A stretch of 64,000 nucleotides of DNA from Gammaproteobacteria bacterium (lineage in GTDB: Bacteria; Pseudomonadota; Gammaproteobacteria; Xanthomonadales; Wenzhouxiangellaceae): NCBI GenBank assembly GCA_021772975.1, contig JAJFKY010000001.1, positions 268,911 to 332,910 on the forward strand, read 5' to 3'. Of this stretch, positions 46,454 to 55,042 are shown piece by piece. The translations under genes were made by a program, and so were the position numbers. Below the pieces are notes generated by a model. The model was not told the origin of the DNA, did no database searches, and was given only the letters and a program-made list of their open reading frames with translations. Position 1 is the first letter of the stretch; the number at the start of each line of letters is the position of its first letter.

Positions 46454-48433
46454 CTAAAAAGCGAAGCAACTGCAACCAGCAGCGCCCCAGAATGGATCCC
46501 GTGGGGAATTAACTGACTGCGCACTATGGTGCATATGTCCGTGGTCCAGACCGCCATGACTCAGACAGACATGCCCGGCTGTTGCCAGCCTGCTTGCATC
46601 GGCCTGGTAATGCCCTCCGAAACTGGCCACCGGTGACCAATCGGGGCTGGCCGGCGGCAGTGGTGGGGCCAGCGTTTTAAAGTCATCGTCAGCGTGCACC
46701 ACCTCGCCGCCGACCATGGTCAGCACCGAAGTGATCTGTTTGATCTGCTCATCGGGGACCGCAAAATAATCTGCCGAGAGCACCGCCAGATCAGCATACT
46801 CGCCGGGAGCGATGGCGCCCTTGACAGCCTGCTCACCGGAAAACCATGCGCTGCCTTTGGTCCATAAGGCTAAAGCCTGGCTACGCTCAAGCTGGCGGTC
46901 TTCCGGGTACAGGCTCAGACCTCCAAGTGTTTTTCCGGTGCTCAACCAATACAGTGAAACCCACGGATTAAAACTGGCCACCCGTGTTGCATCGGTACCC
47001 GCGCCTACCGGCACGCCGGCTGACAGCATATCGGTTACCGGCGGTGTAAACTGCGCTTCGGTGGCCCCGTAACGCTCAACAAAGTATTCTCCCTGGAACG
47101 CCATCCGATGCTGTATCGCAATGCCGCCACCCAGTGCTTTTATGCGGTCGATGCTGGCCGGACGAATGGTCTCGGCATGATCGATGATAAAGCGCAATCC
47201 GTCGAATGGAATATCCTGATTGACCCGCTCGAATATATCCAGGAAGCGGGTGATGGATTCGTCATAGGTGGCATGAATTCTGAACGGCCAGCGGTTTTCA
47301 ACCAATAACCGCGTGATCCGCTCCAGTTCCGGATCCATGTCATCTTTTAATTCAGGACGCGGTTGCAGAAAATTTTCAAAATCAGCCGCCGACCAGACCA
47401 GATTTTCTCCGGCGCCGTTCATGCGCAGCATGGCATCGCCGTCACCCGGTTTAATCAGCCCGGTCCAGCGTTTGTAATCGTCAAACTCCGATCCAGCCTG
47501 CTGGGCGAACAGGTTATAAGCAATCCGCAGTGTCATCTGCTTGCGCTGATGCAGTTCCTGAATCACCTGATAATCTTCCGGGTAGTTCTGACCGCCGCCG
47601 CCGGCATCGATGGCACTGGTCACACCCAGCCGATTGAGTTCACGCTGAAAATGCCGCGATGAATTCAACTGGTCTTCAAATGACAGCGTAGGTCCTTTCG
47701 CCAGGGTGGAGTAAAGGATCAATGCACTGGGTTCGGCGATCAACATACCTGACGGGTTTCCACGACGGTCTTTATAAATAACACCGCCGGGGGGGTTCGG
47801 GGTGTTTTTATTAAACCCGACCACCCGCAAGGCCGCCGCATTCAGCAGCGCACGATCATATAAATGCAGGATAAACACCGGGGTATCCGGCGCCGCCGCA
47901 TTGATTTCATCCAGCGTCGGCATGCGGCGCTCGGCAAACTGAAATTCACTCCAGCCGCCCACCACCCGGACCCACTGCGGGGCCGGTGTTCGCCGTGCCT
48001 GTTTTCGGAGCATATCCAGGGCATCCGCGACCGACGGCACGCCTTCCCAGCGAAGCTCCATATTGTAGTGCAGGCCGCCGCGTATCACATGGGTGTGAGA
48101 ATCATTGAGACCCGGAATAACGGTGTGCTTTTTCAGGTCGATAACCCTGGTGTCCGCATCCCGCAATGCCATCACCTCGCGATCCGTACCGACCGCCTCA
48201 AACACTCCCTTGCTGATCGCCACGGCCGAGGCTTGAGGAGTACGCGGATCAAGTGTGGTGATACGCCCGTTGATTAAGATTGTCCGCCCCATACTGGCTT
48301 CTCCGGATTGTTGCGCTTGTCCAAATGCCGCCGGAAACCGCATGGCTAAGGCCGCCGCCAAAGAACCTGCGGCAACATCTTTGATAAATGTCCGGCGACC
48401 GCTGGCTGCGGGCTGATATAAAGAATCTGACAT
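46454..48433 (-). CDS. YtcJ-like amidohydrolase, Tat-exported
   Basis: A 659-residue metal-dependent hydrolase. It starts with a Tat-type signal (SGRRTFIKDVAAGSLAAALA), then VIPGLNDSHTHVIRGG (metal-binding HxH) and later FIIDHAETI and VPVGAGTDATRVASFNPW, the further metal ligands. The domain order is that of YtcJ/N-substituted formamide deformylase-type amidohydrolases. The C-terminal region adds a His- and Cys-rich tail (HGHMHHSAQ, AAGCSC). It lies 24 bp after the pirin gene in a LysR-linked operon. Substrate unknown. Confidence 0.88.
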   Translation of the reverse strand: MSDSLYQPAASGRRTFIKDVAAGSLAAALAMRFPAAFGQAQQSGEASMGRTILINGRITTLDPRTPQASAVAISKGVFEAVGTDREVMALRDADTRVIDLKKHTVIPGLNDSHTHVIRGGLHYNMELRWEGVPSVADALDMLRKQARRTPAPQWVRVVGGWSEFQFAERRMPTLDEINAAAPDTPVFILHLYDRALLNAAALRVVGFNKNTPNPPGGVIYKDRRGNPSGMLIAEPSALILYSTLAKGPTLSFEDQLNSSRHFQRELNRLGVTSAIDAGGGGQNYPEDYQVIQELHQRKQMTLRIAYNLFAQQAGSEFDDYKRWTGLIKPGDGDAMLRMNGAGENLVWSAADFENFLQPRPELKDDMDPELERITRLLVENRWPFRIHATYDESITRFLDIFERVNQDIPFDGLRFIIDHAETIRPASIDRIKALGGGIAIQHRMAFQGEYFVERYGATEAQFTPPVTDMLSAGVPVGAGTDATRVASFNPWVSLYWLSTGKTLGGLSLYPEDRQLERSQALALWTKGSAWFSGEQAVKGAIAPGEYADLAVLSADYFAVPDEQIKQITSVLTMVGGEVVHADDDFKTLAPPLPPASPDWSPVASFGGHYQADASRLATAGHVCLSHGGLDHGHMHHSAQSVNSPRDPFWGAAGCSCFAF

Positions 48434-48457
48434 GGCATGACCTCATTGAATAAACCA

Positions 48458-49153
48458 CTAGGCCATATCAAATAACAGCAACTCTGTATTTGTATTGGCC
48501 GTTATATCGATTGTCTGCTCACCTTCGAGCGCGGCGCCATCACCAGCCTGCAGCAGTTCACCCTGAAGACTAATGCTGCCAGCGGCGATTTGTACCCAGG
48601 CTTTACGGCCTGCCGCCAGGATATGCTGAAGCGATTGATCCGTTGTCAATAAGCTGGCGTATAGACTGACATCCTGATGGACTTTCACGGATTGCTCGCG
48701 GCCATCCGCTGAAGCCACCAGTTTTAACCGTCCACGCTTGTCGTCAGCGGGAAAATTTCGCTGCTCATAGCCAGGCGTTAAACCATTGCGCTCCGGCAGT
48801 ATCCATATCTGCAAAAAATGCGCAAACTGTGTTTCCGAATGATTAAACTCACTGTGCTCTACACCCGTGCCGGCGGTCATTCGCTGTACATCGCCTGGAC
48901 GGATAACCGATCCGTTGCCCATGCTGTCCTGATGCTCTAATGCCCCCTCCAGCACATAAGAAATAATTTCCATATCCTGATGGCCATGGGTTGCAAAGCC
49001 TTTGCCGGGTTGCACGTGATCCTCATTAATCACGCGCAATGGACCAAAACCCATATATTTTGGATCGTAATAGTGCCCAAACGAAAAGGTATGCTGACTC
49101 TTGAGCCAGCCAAGACTGACCTGACCACGATCTTTGTTACGTCGGATTATCAA
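48458..49153 (-). CDS. Pirin family protein (YhaK-like)
   Basis: A 231-residue bicupin. The N-terminal cupin shows SQHTFSFGHYYDPKYMGFG, the metal ligands in FATHGHQDMEIISYVLEGALEHQDS and Glu in GTGVEHSEFNHSE. Family members start at (M)IIRR..DRG, so the TTG at 49153 (TTG ATA ATC CGA CGT) is the best start; a GGTG motif lies upstream and no ATG is available in this frame until the middle of the domain. Bacterial pirins act on quercetin-like flavonoids or regulate metabolism. First gene of the operon, divergent from lysR. Confidence 0.85.
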   Translation of the reverse strand: MIIRRNKDRGQVSLGWLKSQHTFSFGHYYDPKYMGFGPLRVINEDHVQPGKGFATHGHQDMEIISYVLEGALEHQDSMGNGSVIRPGDVQRMTAGTGVEHSEFNHSETQFAHFLQIWILPERNGLTPGYEQRNFPADDKRGRLKLVASADGREQSVKVHQDVSLYASLLTTDQSLQHILAAGRKAWVQIAAGSISLQGELLQAGDGAALEGEQTIDITANTNTELLLFDMA

Positions 49154-49224
49154 GCTGCACCTATCATCAAATTTATTTTGATAGTAGTCTGATATAACTA
49201 CTTCTATATGACAATCGGCTAAAT

Positions 49225-49243
49225 TGGATACACACTGTATCCA
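49225..49243. promoter_or_regulatory. Inverted repeat between pirin and lysR, probable LysR site
   Basis: TGGATACA-CAC-TGTATCCA, a perfect 8-bp inverted repeat in the 110-bp divergent intergenic region. It contains the ATAC/GTAT arms and T-N11-A layout expected of LysR-type sites. Confidence 0.7.
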
Positions 49244-49263
49244 GTTTGGCGACAATGGTGGTT

Positions 49264-50169
49264 ATGGACAAATTTGAAAGTATTCGAGCATTCGTCAAAG
49301 TCGTGGAAACTTCGGGCTTTGCCGCAGCCGCGCGCAAAATGGGACTATCACGCTCAGCGGTCAACAAGGCGGTGATCAATCTGGAAAAAAATCTGGGCAC
49401 GCAACTGTTGCGCCGCAGCACCCGCCAGGTCACCCCGACCGAAGCCGGAATTGCCTTCTATGAAAAGTGTATCTACATACTTTCAGAACTGGACGAGGCC
49501 ATCTCAACGGTTACCGACCTGCAGGAAAAACCGACTGGCAATCTGCGAATCAACGCTCCGATGTCGCTGGGAACTCTGTACATTGCCGGTATTGTTGCGG
49601 AATATATGGATAGTTATCCCGATGTCCATGTGGAGTTGATACTCAACGACCGGTTTATTGACCCTATCGAAGAAGGTTTCGATCTGACCATACGAGCACG
49701 CAACCCACAAACAATCAGCAGCCTGATGCACCAGGAAATCGCCATCATCAAGCGTATTATCTGCGCCTCTCCCGGTTACCTCAAAACCCATGGAACCGTG
49801 ACCAAACCTGCTGACCTGCTTAAACATCGCTGCCTGCACTATGGCTATCAGGAATCCGGTAATCACTGGCGCTTAATCGGCCCTAAGGGCAGCCGATCAA
49901 CCGCGATCAACTGCGTGATGCGATCCAACAATGGCGAAGTGCTCAAGACCGCTGCCTTGAACAACCAGGGCATTGTATTGTTACCCAGTTTTATTATTGG
50001 CGAAGCACTCCAACAGGGCCAGCTCCATACTGTCTTGCCTGAATATACTGCATCAGACATAGCGCTATGCGCACTCTATCCACGGCATAAACATCTATCC
50101 GCCAAGGTTAGGCTGCTTATCGAGTTACTGAGCGAAAAACTGTCCGGGCAACCCTGCTGGGGAATGTAA
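49264..50169 (+). CDS. LysR family transcription regulator
   Basis: A 301-residue LysR regulator with the N-terminal helix-turn-helix [40 protein letters not shown] and a PBP-like effector domain ([35 protein letters not shown]). It belongs to the large group that regulates divergent oxidoreductase or pirin genes. ATG 49264 is preferred: it starts directly at [10 protein letters not shown] as usual. It likely controls the pirin-amidohydrolase-MFS operon through the inverted repeat at 49225. Confidence 0.92.
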   Translation: MDKFESIRAFVKVVETSGFAAAARKMGLSRSAVNKAVINLEKNLGTQLLRRSTRQVTPTEAGIAFYEKCIYILSELDEAISTVTDLQEKPTGNLRINAPMSLGTLYIAGIVAEYMDSYPDVHVELILNDRFIDPIEEGFDLTIRARNPQTISSLMHQEIAIIKRIICASPGYLKTHGTVTKPADLLKHRCLHYGYQESGNHWRLIGPKGSRSTAINCVMRSNNGEVLKTAALNNQGIVLLPSFIIGEALQQGQLHTVLPEYTASDIALCALYPRHKHLSAKVRLLIELLSEKLSGQPCWGM

Positions 50170-50233
50170 AAGAATAAACACAGGCGCCACTCAGGCGGGT
50201 GAATGATCTTGGCCCATCAACAACTGATAGTGA

Positions 50234-50650
50234 TCAGGCGGACATTTGTTTAAGCTTTAGCGCTACCTGCTTATACTGATCCGTTGTAATCTCATGCTGA
50301 TTGCCGTAGGGGTCTTCAAAATACAGTGACCACGCCAATGTGTGATCGGACAACCGCTTAAGCAGACCGTGTTTTTCCAGATACCGCTTCCAGTTTAGAA
50401 ACTCCTCGCCACTGGCGCCAAATGCCAGCGCCGAACCCGGCTTGAATTCAGCAATCTTAAACAACGCCAGATGAACACGACCGCTGGCATCTTCCAGGGT
50501 CAACGGACCCTGTTCGTTATCAGCCCAGGGCAATAGCGACTCAACCACCCTGAAACCCAGCATCTGCTGATACCATTTGGCTGCCGCTGCTCTGTCCGGC
50601 ACATAGATATGAATGTGATCAATACCGCTGAATTTTGGGATTGTGCTCAT
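50234..50650 (-). CDS. VOC/glyoxalase-like dioxygenase superfamily protein
   Basis: A 138-residue single vicinal-oxygen-chelate domain: GIDHIHIYVPDRAAAAKWYQQMLGF, GRVHLALFK, and SLYFEDPYGNQHEITT near the end. His and Glu in these three motifs are the likely metal ligands. It may be a dioxygenase, lyase or resistance-type binding protein; nothing fixes the substrate. Start 50650 has GGAG six bases upstream. Confidence 0.85.
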   Translation of the reverse strand: MSTIPKFSGIDHIHIYVPDRAAAAKWYQQMLGFRVVESLLPWADNEQGPLTLEDASGRVHLALFKIAEFKPGSALAFGASGEEFLNWKRYLEKHGLLKRLSDHTLAWSLYFEDPYGNQHEITTDQYKQVALKLKQMSA

Positions 50651-50984
50651 TGAATGCTCCAAATCATTTCCTGGCGAGCAGCATAAAACCTCAAGCTATA
50701 TTGAGGTCAAGCCAAACTATGGAAAAGCATCTAATGAGAACATCACGCCACTGATCAGTAGCGAAATAAAGAACTTGTATTGCATTTTTACACCGTGCCG
50801 ACCCTTGATCGGCTCCTTGTTATCTTAACGCACGCCCTGTGCTTACCCTGTTGAACCTTAACCCTAGCCTGACTTACCTGCTCGCCTGCAATCAGCCAGT
50901 ACCTGCCACGCCCTGCAGGAGAATTTAAGCCATATCCAATGGCTGCATATCCACATTTTCAGACACAGCGCCTGAAATAGTTAA
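50651..50984. other. Intergenic region, no gene seen
   Basis: About 330 bases between two minus-strand genes. No coding frame, strong hairpin or repeat was recognised. The terminator of the toxin-like gene should be here but is not obvious. Confidence 0.4.
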
Positions 50985-52673
50985 TTAACGCTGCGGATAA
51001 CTGAGTCTTCTGGTATACCGATTACCGATCACATCCACCATCACCAGTTCGCCACCGAGCGATACCCCACCGGAATACGGCGGTTCGTTGACTTCAATGG
51101 TGGTAATAAAACGTCCGGATTGACGTTTCAGCGGCTGGTCGAAATTGGCATACGGCGGGCCGCCGCAATGATTGCAATACAGTGCACCGGTGGCCTGCAC
51201 CACGGGAAAATAAAACTCCTCCGGGTCAATCGTCACCTGCAGCTCGTAGACATTGGTTTTTCTGTTCAGCAGAATATTGACTTCCGGTGGTGCCTGCTGG
51301 ATATCGCCGATGATGATCTGCGAGAGTCGCTGCGCCGGCAGACCCAGCAAAGCCGCCGGTGTTTCCCCGGCCTGCTCCCACAATTCAAGCAATCGGTCAT
51401 CGTTGGTGAAGATGTAGATATCACCTGGAAAGCGCCGTCCGTCCAGGGTGAAGGAATCGGCCTGCTGTTCCAACGCAAAAACACTGCCGAACAGCTCACC
51501 GATGGTAAAACCGGGCGCATAAAAATCGGTGCCCACGAACAGCGGATAACTGTAGGACTGCGATAACTGAAAACGGGTCAGCACATTGGTCGAGGTGCTG
51601 ACGATGTTGTTCTCGAACGAGCTCCAGTTAACATCGTATTCCCAGCTTTGATTCTGCTCATTCCAGCGCACGATTTTGGCATCCACCTGAACCACGTCGA
51701 GAAACAACGGCACGCCCTGTTGCAGACTGAGCAGATCTTCCAGCGTGACGGTAATTTCGCGACCGGCGGCATCGCGTTCCACGGCCACCGAACCGGTGCG
51801 CGGAAAGCGGCTGCCGGGCGTGCCGATGGGGGTCATTTCATTGGCCGACAGTTCCGGCTTGAGGGTGGCGATAAGCTTGTCACCAAGAATCAGATTAAAG
51901 GTCGGCCGCACATCGCGCGCCGGACAGCCACCCTGGTTCAGAAACGCCAGCGACAACCGCAGCCTGGCGGCCGCGCCGGGGTTGGTGCTGGTGGCTTCCG
52001 ACCAGCTTTCGGTGGTGCCGCCACCGGTGGTTTTCGACTGTCCCCAGGTATGGCTATAGGAGGCTTCGACATTGACCTTGGCCAGCTTAAGCGGATTAAA
52101 AGAAATCTCCGTCGATACCTTGCCACCCACGGTGTTGGAACTGCTGGTGGTATTGCTCCAACTGTTGCTGACGGTTTCGCCATTGGATTTGGTTATGGTG
52201 CCGATCGGAATCACATCGTAATCGTCCATTTCCACCGAGATCACCGGATTGGCGGCGATCAGCGGCCGGTTGTAGGGCCGCGGAACAGTCGCCGGCAGAT
52301 TGATGCCGGTGACTTCCATATAATCGCTGTAGGGATCGTAATCGGTGGACCAGGCACGCGGATCGGTCAAGTGGCAGTCGGGATAGGTGTCCGGATTGCA
52401 GGGTTCCAGTCCGTTGAGCGGGGTATAGGTGTAGCCCTCCAGTTCCAGGCGGTTGCTGATGCCGTCCTTATCGTCGTCGGCATCGGCCTGCAACCAGATT
52501 TTCTCGCCCTGGGCTGTACGTAAAGCGACTTGCCCTGGCTTATCTTCAGCTGTTGCGATCTGGCCGTCGGCGGTGCCTTCCTCAACCGCCGCGTGCAGGG
52601 CGGTGCCGGTGAGCATGAATAACCAGAAGATTCCGGTCAACTTAGTAATTCTTCCGTAACCCCGCATAGCCAT
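50985..52673 (-). CDS. Protective-antigen/binary-toxin-B-like pore protein, minimal form
   Basis: A 562-residue exported protein (signal peptide ends near residue 29, TALHAA). Residues 64-80 (DADDDKDGISNRLELEG) and 108-117 (WSTDYDPYSD) match the calcium sites of anthrax protective antigen, followed by VTG and the PLIAANPVISVEMDDY strand. Residues about 160-235 form a Ser/Thr/Gly-rich alternating segment like the membrane-inserting loop; 236-370 match the rest of domain 2, and 387-471 (PGFTIGELFG to EVNILLNRK) match domain 3. PA14 plus furin site and domain 4 are absent; the last 90 residues are unrelated and include CNHC. The phi-clamp Phe appears missing. Start at 52673 or the third codon (52667), which has better spacing from AGGGA. 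Confidence 0.85.
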   Translation of the reverse strand: MAMRGYGRITKLTGIFWLFMLTGTALHAAVEEGTADGQIATAEDKPGQVALRTAQGEKIWLQADADDDKDGISNRLELEGYTYTPLNGLEPCNPDTYPDCHLTDPRAWSTDYDPYSDYMEVTGINLPATVPRPYNRPLIAANPVISVEMDDYDVIPIGTITKSNGETVSNSWSNTTSSSNTVGGKVSTEISFNPLKLAKVNVEASYSHTWGQSKTTGGGTTESWSEATSTNPGAAARLRLSLAFLNQGGCPARDVRPTFNLILGDKLIATLKPELSANEMTPIGTPGSRFPRTGSVAVERDAAGREITVTLEDLLSLQQGVPLFLDVVQVDAKIVRWNEQNQSWEYDVNWSSFENNIVSTSTNVLTRFQLSQSYSYPLFVGTDFYAPGFTIGELFGSVFALEQQADSFTLDGRRFPGDIYIFTNDDRLLELWEQAGETPAALLGLPAQRLSQIIIGDIQQAPPEVNILLNRKTNVYELQVTIDPEEFYFPVVQATGALYCNHCGGPPYANFDQPLKRQSGRFITTIEVNEPPYSGGVSLGGELVMVDVIGNRYTRRLSYPQR

Positions 52674-52728
52674 TCCCTGTTGTCTGTGAGCGGAGGAACA
52701 TCATAGCGCAGAAACTTCCGCCGGTGCT

Positions 52729-53058
52729 TCACTTACAGGCAGCGGGCGTGGTTCGCCAACGCCGGTAAAGCTCATCGGCAATGCCACTGGCCTGCGCCGT
52801 GATGGCCTGCAGCATCCACAGGTAATTGCTGTCGATTGGGCTGTTGTTATGGTCGGGTGGGCTGGTGGCTGCGTAGAGTTGATTCAGGCGTTCGGAGAGT
52901 TTGTCGAACAGTGCCAGGGTGTCGATGTTCTCGGGGATGGTGAAGATTCCGTCGATCAGCTCGGCCGGCGATGAAGCCTGCGAGCTATCGTAATGGCCAG
53001 TGTTTTCGTGGATGTAGGTGACGTTGCGGGCGAGCGTGGTAAGATTTTGGGTAGCCAT
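52729..53058 (-). CDS. Small protein upstream of the PA-like gene, unknown function
   Basis: A 109-residue, signal-less, probably helical protein (MATQNLTTLARNVTYIHENTGH, then LFDKLSERLNQLYAAT and YLWMLQAITAQASGIADELYRRW). The start at 53058 has GGAG six bases before it; the gene ends 55 bp before the PA-like ATG on the same strand, so the two are probably cotranscribed. I recognise no family. Its helical, cytoplasmic look would suit a chaperone, regulator or immunity partner, but there is no direct evidence. Confidence 0.7.
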   Translation of the reverse strand: MATQNLTTLARNVTYIHENTGHYDSSQASSPAELIDGIFTIPENIDTLALFDKLSERLNQLYAATSPPDHNNSPIDSNYLWMLQAITAQASGIADELYRRWRTTPAACK

Positions 53059-53182
53059 GGTCAACTCCAGATTAGTTGGCTTGTGGTTAGGGGCTTTGCG
53101 GTGTTGGTAGCACCGTGAAGCTCCGACTAATGATAATTATATGCTATTTTTGCTTTATAATCAATGGGTTATTGGTATTTTG

Positions 53183-53296
53183 ATGTGGCTCGCAGACGAT
53201 GCAGACTGGCGTGAGTGGCTTTGCGATGGACGCTTGATGACTTGGCTGAGTCATCAAGCAGAGGTGGACGATCTGAATCGCCACGGGACTGTCTGA
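53183..53296 (+). other. 37-codon open frame, possible remnant
   Basis: ATG 53183 opens a frame with protein-like composition (MWLADDADWREWLCDGRLM, SHQAEVDDLNRHGTV). It lacks a good ribosome-binding site and includes the hairpin at 53232. May be a truncated gene end at the border of the lower-GC cassette. Confidence 0.25.
53232..53259 (+). repeat. Perfect 11-bp hairpin upstream of the sce7726 gene
   Basis: GCTTGATGACT-TGGCTG-AGTCATCAAGC: exact arms with 6-base loop, about 110 bp before the sce7726 start. Possible attenuator, protein site or remnant end of an element. Confidence 0.6.
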
Positions 53297-53367
53297 GTAT
53301 GATAGTCTCAAACCTGCAAAAAGCTAAGACTCAACATTCACAATATGATCGAAGGCAAGAAGATCAA

Positions 53368-53997
53368 ATGACGACCATACGAATGGCTAAGAGACACCGG
53401 TTACCGCATCACACTCTACGAGACCAAGATATTAGAGAAGCTTTAGTTAAGAAGCGCTTGACACGCTATACATCTAAGAGCGATACGATTATCATTCACG
53501 AACTTGGTCTAGCACATGCGAAAAGCCGTATAGACGTTGCTACGATAAATGGCACGATCCATGGCTTTGAGATAAAAAGCACCCACGATAGTCTCAATCG
53601 CTTTCCAAAACAGCTTGAAATCTATTGCAAGGCTTTACAAAAACTAACGCTGGTTGTTGCGACGCGGCACATAAAACGCATCTACGAGATGGTTCCTTTT
53701 TGGTGTGGAATTATTGAGGTTGACACCGGTCCTAGAGGAGGAATTCTGTTTCATCATTTGCGTGAGCCCAAGAGGAATCCATCGTTAGACTTATTTATAC
53801 TGGCGCACCTGTTGTGGCGGGATGAGGCAAAGACTATTCTTGCTGTGAGGGGCGCGAGCAAGTTGGAACTCCGCGCACCCCGAGCAGAACTCTATCGTAT
53901 GCTTATTGCCGATGTGACAGAACGCGAACTAATGAAGCTAATCAAATCTTCTATGATGCAGCGACAAGCTTGGCGAGATCAGTTGCGACCATCGTAA
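53368..53997 (+). CDS. sce7726 family protein (PD-(D/E)XK nuclease-like)
   Basis: A 209-residue protein with DIREALVKKRL, IIHELGLAHAKSRIDVATINGTIHGFEIKSTHDSL and KALQKLTLVVATRHI. The E...D...E-x-K series (ELG, RIDVA, FEIKS) is the PD-(D/E)XK nuclease pattern of sce7726 proteins, known as accessory-genome genes. ATG 53368 is the likely start; the longer open frame upstream lacks domain character. Its end overlaps the convergent beta-protein gene tail by 47 bp. Codon use and GC are lower than in flanking core genes. Confidence 0.82.
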   Translation: MTTIRMAKRHRLPHHTLRDQDIREALVKKRLTRYTSKSDTIIIHELGLAHAKSRIDVATINGTIHGFEIKSTHDSLNRFPKQLEIYCKALQKLTLVVATRHIKRIYEMVPFWCGIIEVDTGPRGGILFHHLREPKRNPSLDLFILAHLLWRDEAKTILAVRGASKLELRAPRAELYRMLIADVTERELMKLIKSSMMQRQAWRDQLRPS

Positions 53998-55042
53998 TAT
54001 GGTGATTGATAGCCACATCCTTCCAGCGAGTTAGATTGCTTGGGCCTTTCCGACCCTTAGCGCATTCAAAAATGTAATCATCTCCGTAGGAGAACGTCGA
54101 CCCCTGAAACTGGAACCTCGCATCGCTGATAATCTCGTTACAATGGCTATGCATCTGGGCTTCATTGCCGCGAAACGCCCCGCCTTTACGTGTTCCCCAA
54201 GTATCAGGAGTAGTGTAGATAACCTTGCCTGCTGACTTGATTTTCCGCATGTCAAGTGCCACGAAATCAGGGTGGACTACGGTATAGTCTCCGTAGATCG
54301 GGCGTCGCATACCATCGGGTAACATTGTCAGAAGGACCTGATAGAAGAGCCAGTCATGACGCGGGATTTCGTCAGTTCCTTTAGCAATATCTTTGAAGCT
54401 ATCTGGAATTGCTGTAGAAATAATAATCAAATTGCGAAAAACTGACATATTACCCATGCGGTGCATAGCAGCGATCAATGCCGTCGCAAACGTACTGTAA
54501 GGTTCAAAGTTAGGCGCTCTAAGGTCGATGATGATATCCGTCTCATTAAGTCGTACTGACACTGCTTCCGCAAGTCTGACAGCCTTTGTTCTCGAACCTA
54601 CTGCCATAAGATCTTCTAGGCGAAGAATAATACCAACGCCGCGGTTGTCATATTGCGCTGCCCGTGCAACAGCTTCAATCGAATCTCTGTCGATGGAAAG
54701 AGACATGGTCGGAATAGCCTGCGCTTCGTTTATGCGCAAACCCTCAAAAATATAATCAAAGACGTGTTTACCGTCATTCATTCGACCAAGGGCAATTGCT
54801 TGGTTCAAAGTGATCCATGCTGGCCGCTCCCCCCACTTAGTTTTGTATCTGCTGACAAAGGGTAAGATATGCTCATGGACTGTCTTCTTTGGCTGCCTAA
54901 GATCAAAGTCAAATTCCACTTCAGGGATGCAGATGAGCGGCACCACATGATCTTTTACAGTGTCACGTAGACGCATCAGAGCCTGGTATTCTCCCATGCG
55001 CCATCGCAGTGTGGGTACATAAATATCTTCACTCAGGGTCAT
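53951..55042 (-). CDS. T4-beta-type protein (Beta_protein family)
   Basis: A 363-residue protein, no signal or membrane segment. The family look is clear in the opening YVPTLRWRMGEYQALMRLRDTVKDHVVPLICIPEVEFD, then GVGIILRLEDL and the C-terminal DDYIFECAKGRKGPSNLTRWKDVAINHHITMV. The domain is named after a phage T4 protein and often occurs in defence-like or mobile clusters with sce7726. Its 5' end overlaps the stop of the ImmA/IrrE gene by 14 bp, so the genes are coupled. Molecular function unknown. Confidence 0.8.
   Translation of the reverse strand: MTLSEDIYVPTLRWRMGEYQALMRLRDTVKDHVVPLICIPEVEFDFDLRQPKKTVHEHILPFVSRYKTKWGERPAWITLNQAIALGRMNDGKHVFDYIFEGLRINEAQAIPTMSLSIDRDSIEAVARAAQYDNRGVGIILRLEDLMAVGSRTKAVRLAEAVSVRLNETDIIIDLRAPNFEPYSTFATALIAAMHRMGNMSVFRNLIIISTAIPDSFKDIAKGTDEIPRHDWLFYQVLLTMLPDGMRRPIYGDYTVVHPDFVALDMRKIKSAGKVIYTTPDTWGTRKGGAFRGNEAQMHSHCNEIISDARFQFQGSTFSYGDDYIFECAKGRKGPSNLTRWKDVAINHHITMVATDLAKLVAAS

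Noticed and set aside
50985..52673. Plus-strand open frame of 291 codons at 51648-52523
   Set aside because: Shadow of the PA-like gene; glycine/arginine/isoleucine-biased translation with no domain.
53368..53997. Restriction endonuclease of an R-M system
   Set aside because: The PD-(D/E)XK-like pattern fits, but there is no methyltransferase nearby, and the sequence fits the sce7726 family.
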